From Nostoc sp. KVJ20 (GTDB taxonomy: Bacteria; Cyanobacteriota; Cyanobacteriia; Cyanobacteriales; Nostocaceae): a stretch of 64,000 nt of DNA. Location of the stretch: positions 1 through 64,000 of the forward strand of contig NZ_KV757651.1 of assembly GCF_001712795.1 (NCBI RefSeq), read 5' to 3'. Shown piece by piece: positions 43,263 through 51,792 of this stretch; within the stretch, counting starts at the first letter, position 1, and each line of letters opens with the position of its first letter. The notes beneath the pieces were generated by a model. The model ran no database searches and was not told where the DNA came from. It worked only from the letters and a program-made list of their open reading frames with translations. The position numbers were made by a program, and so were the translations under genes.

Positions 43263-44402
43263 TTAAAATTTATTAATTATATATTGTGCTAAAGAGTCAT
43301 ACTCTTTATCCATTCTATCCATTAAATCTTGCTGAGAGTCTGACCATTTACGTGAAGTTTTATTTGGCTTTTTTGTCATAGCCAAATATTTCAGCGGAAG
43401 ATTTAAGTGTTGAATATGGCTAGCTCCATTATTTAGATCCTCAATTTTTGCTATTGGCTCTGAATTGACAAAATCAGGTACACATTGATAAGGAATCTTA
43501 GCCTGCAATTGAGGAATTAGTTGCTTTTCTACTTCTTCTTGGACATTTTTTAAATGTACTTCATCAATCACAGTTTCTTTACGTTCACGAAGGGAGGGAA
43601 ATCTAATACTATCAAACCCATTGTAAATCCAACCACCCCATTTTGGCTTACCCTTGGATGGAATAAAATTATCAAAACTATTGGACTCTTTATAACTACG
43701 TTCTCCTAATTCCCATTCATTAATAAACTTTGGCAACATAGCGCCAATTAAAGTAATACAATAAGCAGAAAATAAATCAGCCGTGCAGGGGACTAAAAAA
43801 TAGTCTGAACAGTATAAAGCAGAACGAACAAGTGTATTAAATGCAGGCGGTAAATCAATTAATACATAATCATATTCTTTGCCTTCTTCTTTAAGAGTGT
43901 TGACTAAAAGAGAAGGAATTAAGAATTTTCTCAACCCTATACCTAGTGTTAAATCATTACCTACATCAAGTGAATCAGCATGGCGATTTAGCCAAAAGTC
44001 ACCCAATACCACATCTATTACTTGACTTTTAATCCTATTTTGCTTTTCAAAAAAGCTATCTTTCATAAATATTTCATAATCATTACTTTTTCCTTTTCTT
44101 AGACTACTAAGCAAATTAGTATATTTAGGCTGATAAATGTAAACCTTGGGGATTTGATTTTGGACATATGATTGTGCGTAAGCTCTAATTGTTCTAGCTA
44201 AGGGATATTCTGTTGATTGTTCAAGATACTTAGCCAACTCTTGATAACCAATTGTTATTAAAGACAAATTACATTGGGGGTCAAAATCTATAACGAGGAC
44301 TCTTTTGCCTGCTGTTGCTAGTGATGCACTCAAATTAAAAATAGTAGTTGTTTTACCAACTCCACCTTTGTTATTAAAAATTGAAATAATTTTGGTGTCC
44401 AT
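43263..44402 (-). CDS. ParA-family ATPase
   Basis: The 379-residue protein has the deviant Walker A motif NNKGGVGKTT (Lys12 and Lys17), LVIDFDPQCNLS, and the LIDLPPAFNTLVRSALYCSDY switch region, so it is a ParA/MinD-type ATPase. Inserts enlarge it beyond the usual 200-260 residues. There is no ParB and no parS cluster beside it, so a plasmid-partition role cannot be confirmed; orphan ParA proteins can position other cargo. It lies between a decayed toxin locus and a toxin-antitoxin pair, as on mobile or plasmid DNA. Confidence 0.85.
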   Translation of the reverse strand: MDTKIISIFNNKGGVGKTTTIFNLSASLATAGKRVLVIDFDPQCNLSLITIGYQELAKYLEQSTEYPLARTIRAYAQSYVQNQIPKVYIYQPKYTNLLSSLRKGKSNDYEIFMKDSFFEKQNRIKSQVIDVVLGDFWLNRHADSLDVGNDLTLGIGLRKFLIPSLLVNTLKEEGKEYDYVLIDLPPAFNTLVRSALYCSDYFLVPCTADLFSAYCITLIGAMLPKFINEWELGERSYKESNSFDNFIPSKGKPKWGGWIYNGFDSIRFPSLRERKETVIDEVHLKNVQEEVEKQLIPQLQAKIPYQCVPDFVNSEPIAKIEDLNNGASHIQHLNLPLKYLAMTKKPNKTSRKWSDSQQDLMDRMDKEYDSLAQYIINKF

Positions 44403-44702
44403 AATTCTCCTTTATTTGGAAACTTAAATCTCGAATTACTGAATTAATTGTTCTAATTTTGTTTTAGTGTTTCATTAAAAACTAATTTTATTTAAAAATT
44501 AATGTTATTTATTATACTACGAAAAATAGCTCATGTTAGTGTAATGTTTGCCATTCAATAGCAATGATTGATACTAAGTAAGCAAAATATCGAATAAATC
44601 CAGTTTCTAACTTCGGCTGATTAGAAACTCACTGTGCGATCACACCCCCCTTCTGCTTGCATTGTGCTATCATTTTGGTAAATTCTACTTTGAGGTAAAG
44701 CG
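44403..44702. other. Divergent promoter region
   Basis: AT-rich sequence between ParA and the antitoxin gene. It should contain both promoters and the antitoxin operator; no clear palindrome was assigned. Confidence 0.5.
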
Positions 44703-44969
44703 ATGGCTACCCTTTATGTAAGAAATTTACCCGATGATTTGTATGCAAAACTGCAAGAGTTAGCGGCATCTGAACACCGTTCCATTAACGCCCAAGTTAT
44801 AACTCTGTTAGAACAAGCTTTAAAAACTGAAGCACAGCAAACGGAAGACGAAAGACGAAAGAATGTCCCAAAACTTTTAGAGGAAATCCGTCTTCGCCGT
44901 GAAAAGCTACCAACTGATATCGAATGGCCTGATAGCACTGCCATGATTAGAGAAGATCGGGACAGATGA
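44703..44969 (+). CDS. FitA/VapB-like ribbon-helix-helix antitoxin
   Basis: The 88-residue protein begins with an RHH fold (TLYVRNLPDDLYAKLQELA, then SINAQVITLLEQAL), as in FitA antitoxins, with a C-terminal toxin-binding tail (LRREKLPTDIEWPDSTAMIRE). It binds its own promoter as a dimer and blocks the toxin. The stop codon overlaps the toxin ATG by ATGA, the normal coupling. Confidence 0.88.
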   Translation: MATLYVRNLPDDLYAKLQELAASEHRSINAQVITLLEQALKTEAQQTEDERRKNVPKLLEEIRLRREKLPTDIEWPDSTAMIREDRDR

Positions 44970-45424
44970 CAATTCCTCTTAGGTGCGTCGTGGATGCCAG
45001 TGTGTCCGTTAAGCAATTTATTCCTGATCCGCTAACAGCCAAGGTTAATCAACTGTTTGCTCACCTTGCCTATCCTCAGACAGAAATCTTTGTACCTGAC
45101 TTATTTTATATTGAGTGTGCAAATGTTTTGTGGAAGTATGCCCGTGCAGGTAGTTACGATGTTTCTCTGATTCAGGGGAATTTAGCTAGTCTCAAAGCTT
45201 TCCCTTTGTATGTTGTCTCCACAGCTGACTTGATGGCGGATGCAGTTGCGATCGCATTAAATTATGGAATCTCCGCCTACGATGGTTCTTATGTCGCACT
45301 TTCACAGCAGGTAGGTGCTGCTTTGCAGACTCTAGACGGCAAGCTGGTAAAGGCTTTAGCTGGTTCGTCTTACAATGTTTCCTCGTTTAATGACTTCGAG
45401 GTTCCGCCGTTAGAGTCTATGTAG
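44966..45424 (+). CDS. PIN-domain (VapC-type) toxin
   Basis: The 152-residue PIN ribonuclease has VVDASVSVKQF with the first acidic residue, FYIECANVLWKYA with the Glu near residue 50, and ISAYDGSYVALS with the later Asp residues near 110. PIN toxins cleave RNA, often tRNA or rRNA. It pairs with the RHH antitoxin upstream. The stop codon and last seven codons lie inside a 37-base tandem duplication (45411-45484). Confidence 0.88.
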   Translation: MTIPLRCVVDASVSVKQFIPDPLTAKVNQLFAHLAYPQTEIFVPDLFYIECANVLWKYARAGSYDVSLIQGNLASLKAFPLYVVSTADLMADAVAIALNYGISAYDGSYVALSQQVGAALQTLDGKLVKALAGSSYNVSSFNDFEVPPLESM

Positions 45425-45484
45425 AAGCGATGTCTTCGACGGGCTATTAGAGTCTATGTAGAAGCGATGTCTTCGACGGGCTAT
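45411..45484. repeat. 37-base perfect tandem duplication over the toxin stop
   Basis: TAGAGTCTATGTAGAAGCGA plus 17 more bases occurs twice head-to-tail (45411-45447, 45448-45484). The first copy contains the end of the PIN-toxin gene with its TAG stop. It ends in GGGCTATGCC, part of a dispersed Nostoc-type repeat. Confidence 0.92.
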
Positions 45485-45661
45485 GCCTACGCTTTCCTCA
45501 CCATATATTCAACCCCAAAGCATTGAATGAGGCTAAACAAATCGATAGGAACTCAGAATTGGGGAAATTAAATTTTTATCACTGACTTATCTTAGTTGCA
45601 ATAAAATTAGTTTGTAAAGCAGGGAATAAACCTGCTGTTTTTTAATATTCAATTGTCAAAA

Positions 45662-46108
45662 ATGTCTTTTACTTATAACCGCACGGTTCGTTTTCAAGAT
45701 ACTGATGCTGCTGGGGTAGTTTATTTTGCTAACGTTTTGGGTATTTGCCATGAAGCTTATGAAGAATCTTTAGAAGCATCAAGTATTAATCTCAAAGATT
45801 TTTTTACTAATCCGTCTGTGGGGTTTCCGATTGTTCATGCTAGTGTTGATTTTTTGCGCCCTATGTTTGTTGGGGACAAGTTGCTGATTAGCTTAATTCC
45901 CCAAAAAATAGGTGTTGATAAGTTTGAAATTACTTACGAGATTACAGTGAGTGAGGTGGTAGTTGCTAAGGCTATTACTCGTCATGTTTGTATTGATGTG
46001 AGTAGTAGAAGTAAGCAGGAATTATCTGAAGAGATAATCCAATGGTTGGAAACGAACCGCAGAGATGCTGAAGGCGTAGAGAGAAGAAAGTCGAGAGAGA
46101 TTATGTGA
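45662..46108 (+). CDS. Acyl-CoA thioesterase, probably DHNA-CoA thioesterase
   Basis: The 148-residue hotdog-fold (4HBT) protein has FQDTDAAGVVYFANVLGICH near the N-terminus, carrying the Asp of the active site. In cyanobacteria the enzyme that hydrolyses 1,4-dihydroxy-2-naphthoyl-CoA in phylloquinone synthesis is of this type, and the gene converges with menE with an eight-base overlap of the 3' ends. That context supports the specific role, although the sequence alone would fit a general acyl-CoA thioesterase. The ATG at 45662 is preferred. Confidence 0.85.
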   Translation: MSFTYNRTVRFQDTDAAGVVYFANVLGICHEAYEESLEASSINLKDFFTNPSVGFPIVHASVDFLRPMFVGDKLLISLIPQKIGVDKFEITYEITVSEVVVAKAITRHVCIDVSSRSKQELSEEIIQWLETNRRDAEGVERRKSREIM

Positions 46109-47495
46109 TGGAATTATGGAGGAATTCTGTGGCAATTTTCTGTAGCTGTTGGCGGTTAATTTTACCTTGAGAGTTACGGGGTAAGTTTTGCTGGGGAATC
46201 CAATATTTAGGGATTTTAAATTTGCTGAGTTTGTCTTTGAGTAGAGTTTGGATTTTTAAGGCAGAGGTATCTGATTTTTTGGGGATGTAAATCGCTGTTA
46301 AGGCTTGCCCCCAGTGTTTATCTGGAATGCCGATGACACAAATATCGGCAACCATTTGAGTTGATTGTATAGCTGATTCAATCTCTGCTGGATAAATATT
46401 TTCTCCACCTGTAATAATTTTGTCGCTGTTACGTCCGACTATATTTAAATGTCCTTGTTCGTCTAAAAACCCTAAATCATCTACTTGGAAATCACTTTGA
46501 CTTTCTCTAATTTTAGGATAGTAACCAAGGGCTAAAGATTGAGCATGAATGGTGATATTTCCTATTTGATTGGAATTTAAAATTTCGCCTTGCTGATTGC
46601 GAATAGTTACTTTTGCATGGGGAAGAATTTGACCACTGCTAATTTTACCTCTCAGAAAATCATTTGGTTTGAGGGTAGCAATTTGAGAGGCGGTTTCTGT
46701 CATGCCATAAGTAGGTGCTAACCGGATACGGTGAAATCTGGCTTTTTCTAGTAGTTCGTTCCATGCTGGCGCACCTCCCAAAAGTACAGCATTAAATTGG
46801 GATAGCCATTCAGTTAATTCTGGATTTTGCAGGAGGCGTTGTAACTGTGTTGGCACTAAAGATATGAAAAATTCTGATTGTTTAATATTTAATATTTGAC
46901 CTGATTCTACAGCTTTAAATGGTTGAATAGATAGTTTACCTGCGGTAGTGAATGAGCGCATAAATTGCATTAAACCACTAACGTGATATAAGGGCAATAC
47001 GCAAAACGAATTGACTTGTTTTAGTTCAAAGTATTCTGTAAATCCTTGTACCGATGAGATGAGAGTTTCCCAAGTGTGAATGGCAAATTTAATTTGTCCT
47101 GATGAACCACCTGTAGGAATCATAATCAGTGGGCATAGGGCATTGGGAATTGGGCATTGGTAATTATTTCCATTCCCTATTCCCCATTCCCTATTCCCCA
47201 TTCCCAAAATAATATCTGGCTGTACTAAATCAAAGACTTGTTGCCATTCTTGTTTTCCCCAATCATGGTTACAAAGAAAAACTGGACAATTCGCTGCACA
47301 AGCGGCAATAAAACTGGCTAAAAATCGTAATGGTTCACGTTCAGCTAAGATGATTTTTGGTGGTGTTCCGCACGCTGATAATTGTGTTAGTTCTAAATAT
47401 AATTCTTGAGCTATTTGATTAAATTGATGGCTGCTATAACCCATAAGCCAATCATTTTGAGCTAGGTTATTAAGACAGTCTAAAGGTCGTTCCAT
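46101..47495 (-). CDS. menE: 2-Succinylbenzoate--CoA ligase
   Basis: MenE activates o-succinylbenzoate with ATP and CoA in phylloquinone synthesis. The 464-residue acyl-adenylating enzyme has the P-loop-like IMIPTGGSSG (about 124-133), LAPTYGMTETASQ, the LGFLDEQGHLNIVGRNSDKI hinge region and the C-terminal Lys in RNSQGKINRQQL. A repeat-derived insert of about 25 residues (about 98-123, GNREWGIGNGNNYQCPIPNA) sits directly before the P-loop-like motif. The ATG at 47495 is preferred; it overlaps menC by 16 bases. Confidence 0.92.
   Translation of the reverse strand: MERPLDCLNNLAQNDWLMGYSSHQFNQIAQELYLELTQLSACGTPPKIILAEREPLRFLASFIAACAANCPVFLCNHDWGKQEWQQVFDLVQPDIILGMGNREWGIGNGNNYQCPIPNALCPLIMIPTGGSSGQIKFAIHTWETLISSVQGFTEYFELKQVNSFCVLPLYHVSGLMQFMRSFTTAGKLSIQPFKAVESGQILNIKQSEFFISLVPTQLQRLLQNPELTEWLSQFNAVLLGGAPAWNELLEKARFHRIRLAPTYGMTETASQIATLKPNDFLRGKISSGQILPHAKVTIRNQQGEILNSNQIGNITIHAQSLALGYYPKIRESQSDFQVDDLGFLDEQGHLNIVGRNSDKIITGGENIYPAEIESAIQSTQMVADICVIGIPDKHWGQALTAIYIPKKSDTSALKIQTLLKDKLSKFKIPKYWIPQQNLPRNSQGKINRQQLQKIATEFLHNSIT
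47127..47210. repeat. Heptanucleotide repeats inside menE
   Basis: Blocks of ATTGGGC/GGGCATT and CCCTATT/CCCCATT units (84 bases in total) are translated as about 25 extra residues. The insert is a multiple of three and keeps the frame. Confidence 0.88.
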
Positions 47496-48469
47496 AAACT
47501 TTGAAGCCACGTTTCTTCTTGTTCAAAAAAATGGTCGATGCCAAAACCAACTGCCCGGTTATTTTGGGATAATTCTCTTACTAGTTGGAGTGCTGCAAGT
47601 CTAGCGATCGCAGTTTCAAATACTGATGAGAATACAGTATCAATTTGATGCTGGTGGCAAAACTTTCTCAGACGAGATGGCGATCCGACTATCCCAGGCT
47701 TGATGACAAAAATCCCTCGCCAACCTTGTTGATAACAAACAGCGAGTTGTTTAAGCGTGGCGACAGATTCATCTAAAGCGATCGCAGTCTCATAACTCAT
47801 ACTCAATTCCAACATCTGCTGAAATTGCTCAACGGGTAACGGTTGTTCGATAAATTCAATTTCTATGGGTAGTTCTGCATTTGCTTTGAGATTGTCGCAA
47901 GTCCGCAGCCATAAGTTAGCTTCTTCATAGGTGAGTCCACCGTTGGCATCTAATCGCAGTTTGGTAGAGGCTGGTAAGGTATGTATCAATGACTCAAAAA
48001 TTTCTAGTTCATCAGCGATCGCATACACTCCAATTTTCCACTTAAATGTGCGATATCCCTGCTGCCACAAAGTTTCCCATTGATTTAAAGCTGCTTCCCC
48101 AGATGGTAATAAGCCACTGAAAGATTGGGCATGGGGCATTGGGCATGGGGCATTGGGCATTGAAAAGAATTCACTCCCACACGCTGACTCAAAGCCAAAT
48201 TGACAAGCTGGTAACTCATCTGGGATGGAAAAAATTATCTCGTCTGTGATTTCTCCTGGAAGTTGGCGACAAAAATCTAAGGCTTGTTCTAAGGTTTCGG
48301 AACCAAACCAGCTAATGGGGGCGATTTCTCCCCAGCCAACTCTACCTGATTCATCGGTGAGACGGAGGATAATACCTTCACGAATATCCCACTTACCATG
48401 ATTAGTGGTAAGCGATCGCAAAAATCTTCGTTGATATGGACGAAATTCAAATCTGTAGTCATTAGTCAT
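47480..48469 (-). CDS. menC: o-Succinylbenzoate synthase
   Basis: MenC dehydrates SHCHC to o-succinylbenzoate in phylloquinone synthesis. The 329-residue enolase-superfamily protein has Lys143/Lys145 (FKWKIGV), metal ligands Asp174, Glu208 and Asp233, and Lys257 (FVIKPG). An insert of about 17 residues (101-117, containing SMPNAPCPMPHAQS) is encoded by heptanucleotide repeats, in a loop ahead of the catalytic barrel. It lies between menA and menE on the same strand; the 3' end overlaps menE. Confidence 0.92.
   Translation of the reverse strand: MTNDYRFEFRPYQRRFLRSLTTNHGKWDIREGIILRLTDESGRVGWGEIAPISWFGSETLEQALDFCRQLPGEITDEIIFSIPDELPACQFGFESACGSEFFSMPNAPCPMPHAQSFSGLLPSGEAALNQWETLWQQGYRTFKWKIGVYAIADELEIFESLIHTLPASTKLRLDANGGLTYEEANLWLRTCDNLKANAELPIEIEFIEQPLPVEQFQQMLELSMSYETAIALDESVATLKQLAVCYQQGWRGIFVIKPGIVGSPSRLRKFCHQHQIDTVFSSVFETAIARLAALQLVRELSQNNRAVGFGIDHFFEQEETWLQSLWNDL
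48119..48169. repeat. Heptanucleotide repeats inside menC
   Basis: ATTGGGCATGGGGCATTGGG, a GGGCATT/GGGCATG array of 51 bases, translated on the minus strand as Met/Pro/Ala/Cys-rich residues. Confidence 0.9.
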
Positions 48470-48484
48470 TATTTCCCTTTGTTT

Positions 48485-48512
48485 AAATGCCCAATGCCCA
48501 ATGCCCCATGCC
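48485..48512. repeat. Heptanucleotide repeats between menC and menA
   Basis: Four CCCAATG/CCCATGC units fill the 46-base gap between menA and menC. Confidence 0.8.
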
Positions 48513-48515
48513 CAA

Positions 48516-49412
48516 CTAAAGAATAAATCCCAAGCCGAACAACGAGCAAGCCCAGAAATGCACGGCTACGGCGATGAATTTACAGTTACTAACTTTGTCC
48601 GGCTGGTTGTGATTTTCTTGGACGTGGCGGCATAATTTGACAGCGAAGGGTAAACTCACCCAACTTAGCAACGTCCAAGCTGGAGAAATCCCCAATAGCA
48701 CAAACAGCAAGGTGAGGGGATAAATGCTAGCAGTAAACCAAACTAGGACTTGGGCCCCTTTTTGGGTTCCGAGACGGACGATAGGCGATCGCTTACCTGC
48801 GGCTATGTCATCCTTAACTTGGTGAAAGTGTGAGCAAAATAAAATTAAGGTTGTGGCAATCCCAACAATTACTGAGGCTGCTAAACTTGTCATTGACCAA
48901 GTTTGGGTTTGGCTGTAGTATGCTGCCTCCACTGCTAAGGGGCCAAAGGCAAAAAAGCAAAGAATCTCGCCTAAACCCTGATATCCTAAGCGAAAAGGAG
49001 GCCCTTGGTACATATAGCCCAAACCACAGCATAGTAGGATGATGCCGATCACAGTTAGGTCTTGTTGCCAAAATGCGATCGCTAGTATGCCCAGCAACCC
49101 CAAACCTAAACACAAATTTCCTATCCAAAATATTAATGGCTTATTGCCTGTTAAGTTCACCAGAGAATGGTGCTTATTTTGATCAATACCTGTTTCAGAA
49201 TCAAACACATCATTACTGATATTTTCCCAGGCAAGAATTAAGATTGCCGCAGCTACAAAAGTAGAAAATACTACAGCATTGAAAATTTTAGTTTCGGCAT
49301 AAGCTACTGCTGTTCCTACCCAAATGGGCATAATGGCAACGCTATACATTGGCGGTTTAATCGCTGCCATCCATAACTTAGTGTTGGGATATAAAATTTG
49401 CTTGGTAGTCAT
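48516..49412 (-). CDS. menA: 1,4-Dihydroxy-2-naphthoate prenyltransferase (phytyltransferase)
   Basis: MenA attaches the prenyl chain (phytyl in cyanobacteria) to 1,4-dihydroxy-2-naphthoate at the membrane. The 298-residue UbiA-family protein has about eight membrane segments and the aspartate-rich motif NDVFDSETGID (about residues 67-77), with a second region DDIAAGKRSPIVRLG. It is first in the menA-menC-menE set, which probably forms one transcript. The phytyl donor could come through the VTE6-like kinase at 26346-27143. Confidence 0.93.
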   Translation of the reverse strand: MTTKQILYPNTKLWMAAIKPPMYSVAIMPIWVGTAVAYAETKIFNAVVFSTFVAAAILILAWENISNDVFDSETGIDQNKHHSLVNLTGNKPLIFWIGNLCLGLGLLGILAIAFWQQDLTVIGIILLCCGLGYMYQGPPFRLGYQGLGEILCFFAFGPLAVEAAYYSQTQTWSMTSLAASVIVGIATTLILFCSHFHQVKDDIAAGKRSPIVRLGTQKGAQVLVWFTASIYPLTLLFVLLGISPAWTLLSWVSLPFAVKLCRHVQENHNQPDKVSNCKFIAVAVHFWACSLFGLGFIL

Positions 49413-49722
49413 CAGTCGTGATTAATTAAATTGCCGGAATATTACTCACACTTTAGATTTTATGATTTAAAGAGACGCTAGATATGGGCGATATACAAAT
49501 AACTGTCACTTTTATGATGGCTTGTTAACCTTGTGTTGTTAACACTCACACTTACGTTGCAGTCTCAGTCCAAAACTGTCTTATCATGGTCTGGGAACAC
49601 CACAAATAAGCCAAACCCTACCCTGGTGAAATAGCAACTTAATATGTTACCTGTAAAAATACGACCACGATTAATTACACTTTAGGAAGTTAACTTAAAA
49701 AAAATTTACTATCGTTAGATCC
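49413..49722. other. Divergent promoter region menA/menF
   Basis: These 310 bases separate menA (minus) and menF (plus) and should hold both promoters. No motif stands out. Confidence 0.55.
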
Positions 49723-51138
49723 ATGACAGTTTCACCATGTCGTAGTAACTTGTTTGTAAAGCACAAAGATTTATATCAATTTCTGGTAGCGGTGCAAGAA
49801 AAGTGCGTCAAAAATAATTGCAGACAAATTGTCAGTGTCTCCCAAGAAATTGATTTAGTTGATCCTTTACTTGTATTAGATAAACTTACACAAGCAAATG
49901 AAATAAATTTTTACTTTGAGGACAGAGGTAAAGGAGAAGCGATCGCAGCAATTGATGCTGTAGCAAAATTACAGATTGATGGCTCAGACCGTTTTAATCA
50001 AGCAGAATATTTTATCAAATCTTGTCTAAAAAATATAATTAATTTTGGTAACGCAAACCAACCTTTTTCTGGGCCTCACTTTTTTTGTTATTTCAGTTTT
50101 TTCGATAAAAATGCCCAAGTAGATTATCCATTTCCATCTGCTACCATTTTTCTTCCACGTTGGCAAGTAGCTGTAAAAAATCAGCGTTGCATATTAGTAA
50201 CAAATATAATTATCAATCCAAATGTAAATATTGAAAGATGGTTGGAGAAAATCCAAAATAAAATTGAATTTATCCAAACTTTAGAAAATCACTCTGCTAA
50301 TATTGATTATTTTCCTACAAACTTATATAAAAAATCTGTCACCAACTCTGCTCAATTTAAACGTTCAGTAGTATCTGTTTTGGAAAAAATTCAGTCAACT
50401 CATTTAAGTAAAATTGTCCTAGCAGATATATTAGATGTAAAATCAAGTAACCACTTTAACTTAGTTAAATCATTAAATAATCTTAGACAAAATCATCCTA
50501 ATTGTTATATCTTCTCTACAAGTAATGGCAAAGGACAAAATTTTATTGGTGCAAGTCCAGAAAGATTAATTAGTATTAATAATAAACAGTTAATCACTGA
50601 TGCTTTAGCTGGTTCTGCGCCACGAGGTAAAACCCCTGCTGAAGATGCAGCTAATGCCAATCGCTTACTAAATAGTGAAAAAGAAAAGCATGAACATTCC
50701 CTAGTGCTTGATTTCATTACACAACGACTATGCCAGTTAGGTTTATTACCGCAAATATTAGCACCACGACTGCGACAATTATCGAATATCCAGCATTTAT
50801 GGACACCAATCAGTGCTATGGTTCCCGCTGACATACACCCATTAAAGATTGTCGGACAATTGCATCCGACGCCAGCTGTTGCAGGTGCAGCGCAAGATGT
50901 AGCTTGTGCCGAAATTCGTCGTTATGAAAGCTTTGAAAGGGGTTTATATGCTGCGCCTCTAGGTTGGATAGATTCTCAGGGAAACTGCGAGTTTATTGTG
51001 GGAATTCGTTCAGCATTAATTGATGGCGATCGCGCGAGATTGTATGCTGGTGCTGGTATCGTCGCTGGCTCCGATCCTGACAAAGAGTTTGCAGAGGTGC
51101 AGCTTAAGCTTCAGGCGTTATTGAAAGCATTAGTTTAA
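49723..51138 (+). CDS. menF: Isochorismate synthase
   Basis: MenF turns chorismate into isochorismate, the entry to phylloquinone synthesis. The 471-residue chorismate-binding enzyme has KIVLADILDV, GASPERLISIN, TDALAGSAPRG, EKHEHSLVLDFI, the IQHLWTPISA segment, PTPAVAGAA and GAGIVAGSDPDKEFAEVQLK at the end. The SAPRG with Lys/Glu arrangement fits isochorismate rather than anthranilate synthase. It is divergent from menA; menD, menB and menG are not in the window. Confidence 0.93.
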   Translation: MTVSPCRSNLFVKHKDLYQFLVAVQEKCVKNNCRQIVSVSQEIDLVDPLLVLDKLTQANEINFYFEDRGKGEAIAAIDAVAKLQIDGSDRFNQAEYFIKSCLKNIINFGNANQPFSGPHFFCYFSFFDKNAQVDYPFPSATIFLPRWQVAVKNQRCILVTNIIINPNVNIERWLEKIQNKIEFIQTLENHSANIDYFPTNLYKKSVTNSAQFKRSVVSVLEKIQSTHLSKIVLADILDVKSSNHFNLVKSLNNLRQNHPNCYIFSTSNGKGQNFIGASPERLISINNKQLITDALAGSAPRGKTPAEDAANANRLLNSEKEKHEHSLVLDFITQRLCQLGLLPQILAPRLRQLSNIQHLWTPISAMVPADIHPLKIVGQLHPTPAVAGAAQDVACAEIRRYESFERGLYAAPLGWIDSQGNCEFIVGIRSALIDGDRARLYAGAGIVAGSDPDKEFAEVQLKLQALLKALV

Positions 51139-51153
51139 AGAGAGTTCCAAATA

Positions 51154-51195
51154 AAAAAATATCCAAAGATTTCTCTGTATGAGAGGATATTTTTT
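51154..51195 (+). terminator. Terminator after menF
   Basis: AAAAAATATCC pairs with GGATATTTTTT around a 20-base loop, 15 bases after the menF stop. Confidence 0.75.
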
Positions 51196-51276
51196 AGTTC
51201 CAGTATCGTAGATACTTTATGAAAATAGAAGTAGTAAAAGCTACTCAACAACAGAAGTCAGTGCTGTGTAATTATA

Positions 51277-51729
51277 ATGGAACTATACCAATATGACTTA
51301 AGTGATATAGAAGCTAAAGATGTAGATATCTGCGGCTTGTTTGGCTATCGATATCTTGATTACTATTGGACAGAACCAGAGCGACACCCATTTCTGGTTA
51401 AAGTTAATGAGAAACTGGCAGGGTTTGTACTTGTTAATCAGCAAACTTACCTTTATCAAGATAACAATGCGATGTCTATTGCTGAGTTCTTTATCCTCAA
51501 GAAGTATCGAAGTCAGGGTATTGGTAAACAGGTAGCTACTCACATTTTTGATCAGTTTCCTGGCAGTTGGGAGGTACGGCAAACTGCTTTGAACTTAGGC
51601 GCACAAGCTTTTTGGGGTAAGGTAATTAGTCAATACACTAATGGAGCTTTTAACGAGGTTTTTTTAAACGATCATCGATGGCATGGCCCAATTAAAACTT
51701 TTGACAACTTAGATAAACTATTAACATAA
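51277..51729 (+). CDS. GNAT family N-acetyltransferase
   Basis: The 150-residue protein has the acetyl-CoA-binding motif of the GNAT fold: AEFFILKKYRSQGIGKQVA (about residues 68-86, R-x-x-G-I-G-x), preceded by the beta-strand FVLVNQQTYLY. Its substrate is unknown. It is a lone gene after menF, with a terminator-like hairpin downstream shared with proA. Confidence 0.88.
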   Translation: MELYQYDLSDIEAKDVDICGLFGYRYLDYYWTEPERHPFLVKVNEKLAGFVLVNQQTYLYQDNNAMSIAEFFILKKYRSQGIGKQVATHIFDQFPGSWEVRQTALNLGAQAFWGKVISQYTNGAFNEVFLNDHRWHGPIKTFDNLDKLLT

Positions 51730-51731
51730 AA

Positions 51732-51757
51732 AATACACCGATTTATCCGGTGTATTT
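51732..51757. terminator. Bidirectional terminator
   Basis: AATACACCG pairs with CGGTGTATT, flanked by A- and T-tracts, between the convergent GNAT and proA genes. Confidence 0.75.
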
Positions 51758-51792
51758 CTAGCGTTACTAGAGCATATACTTTTGATGATATT

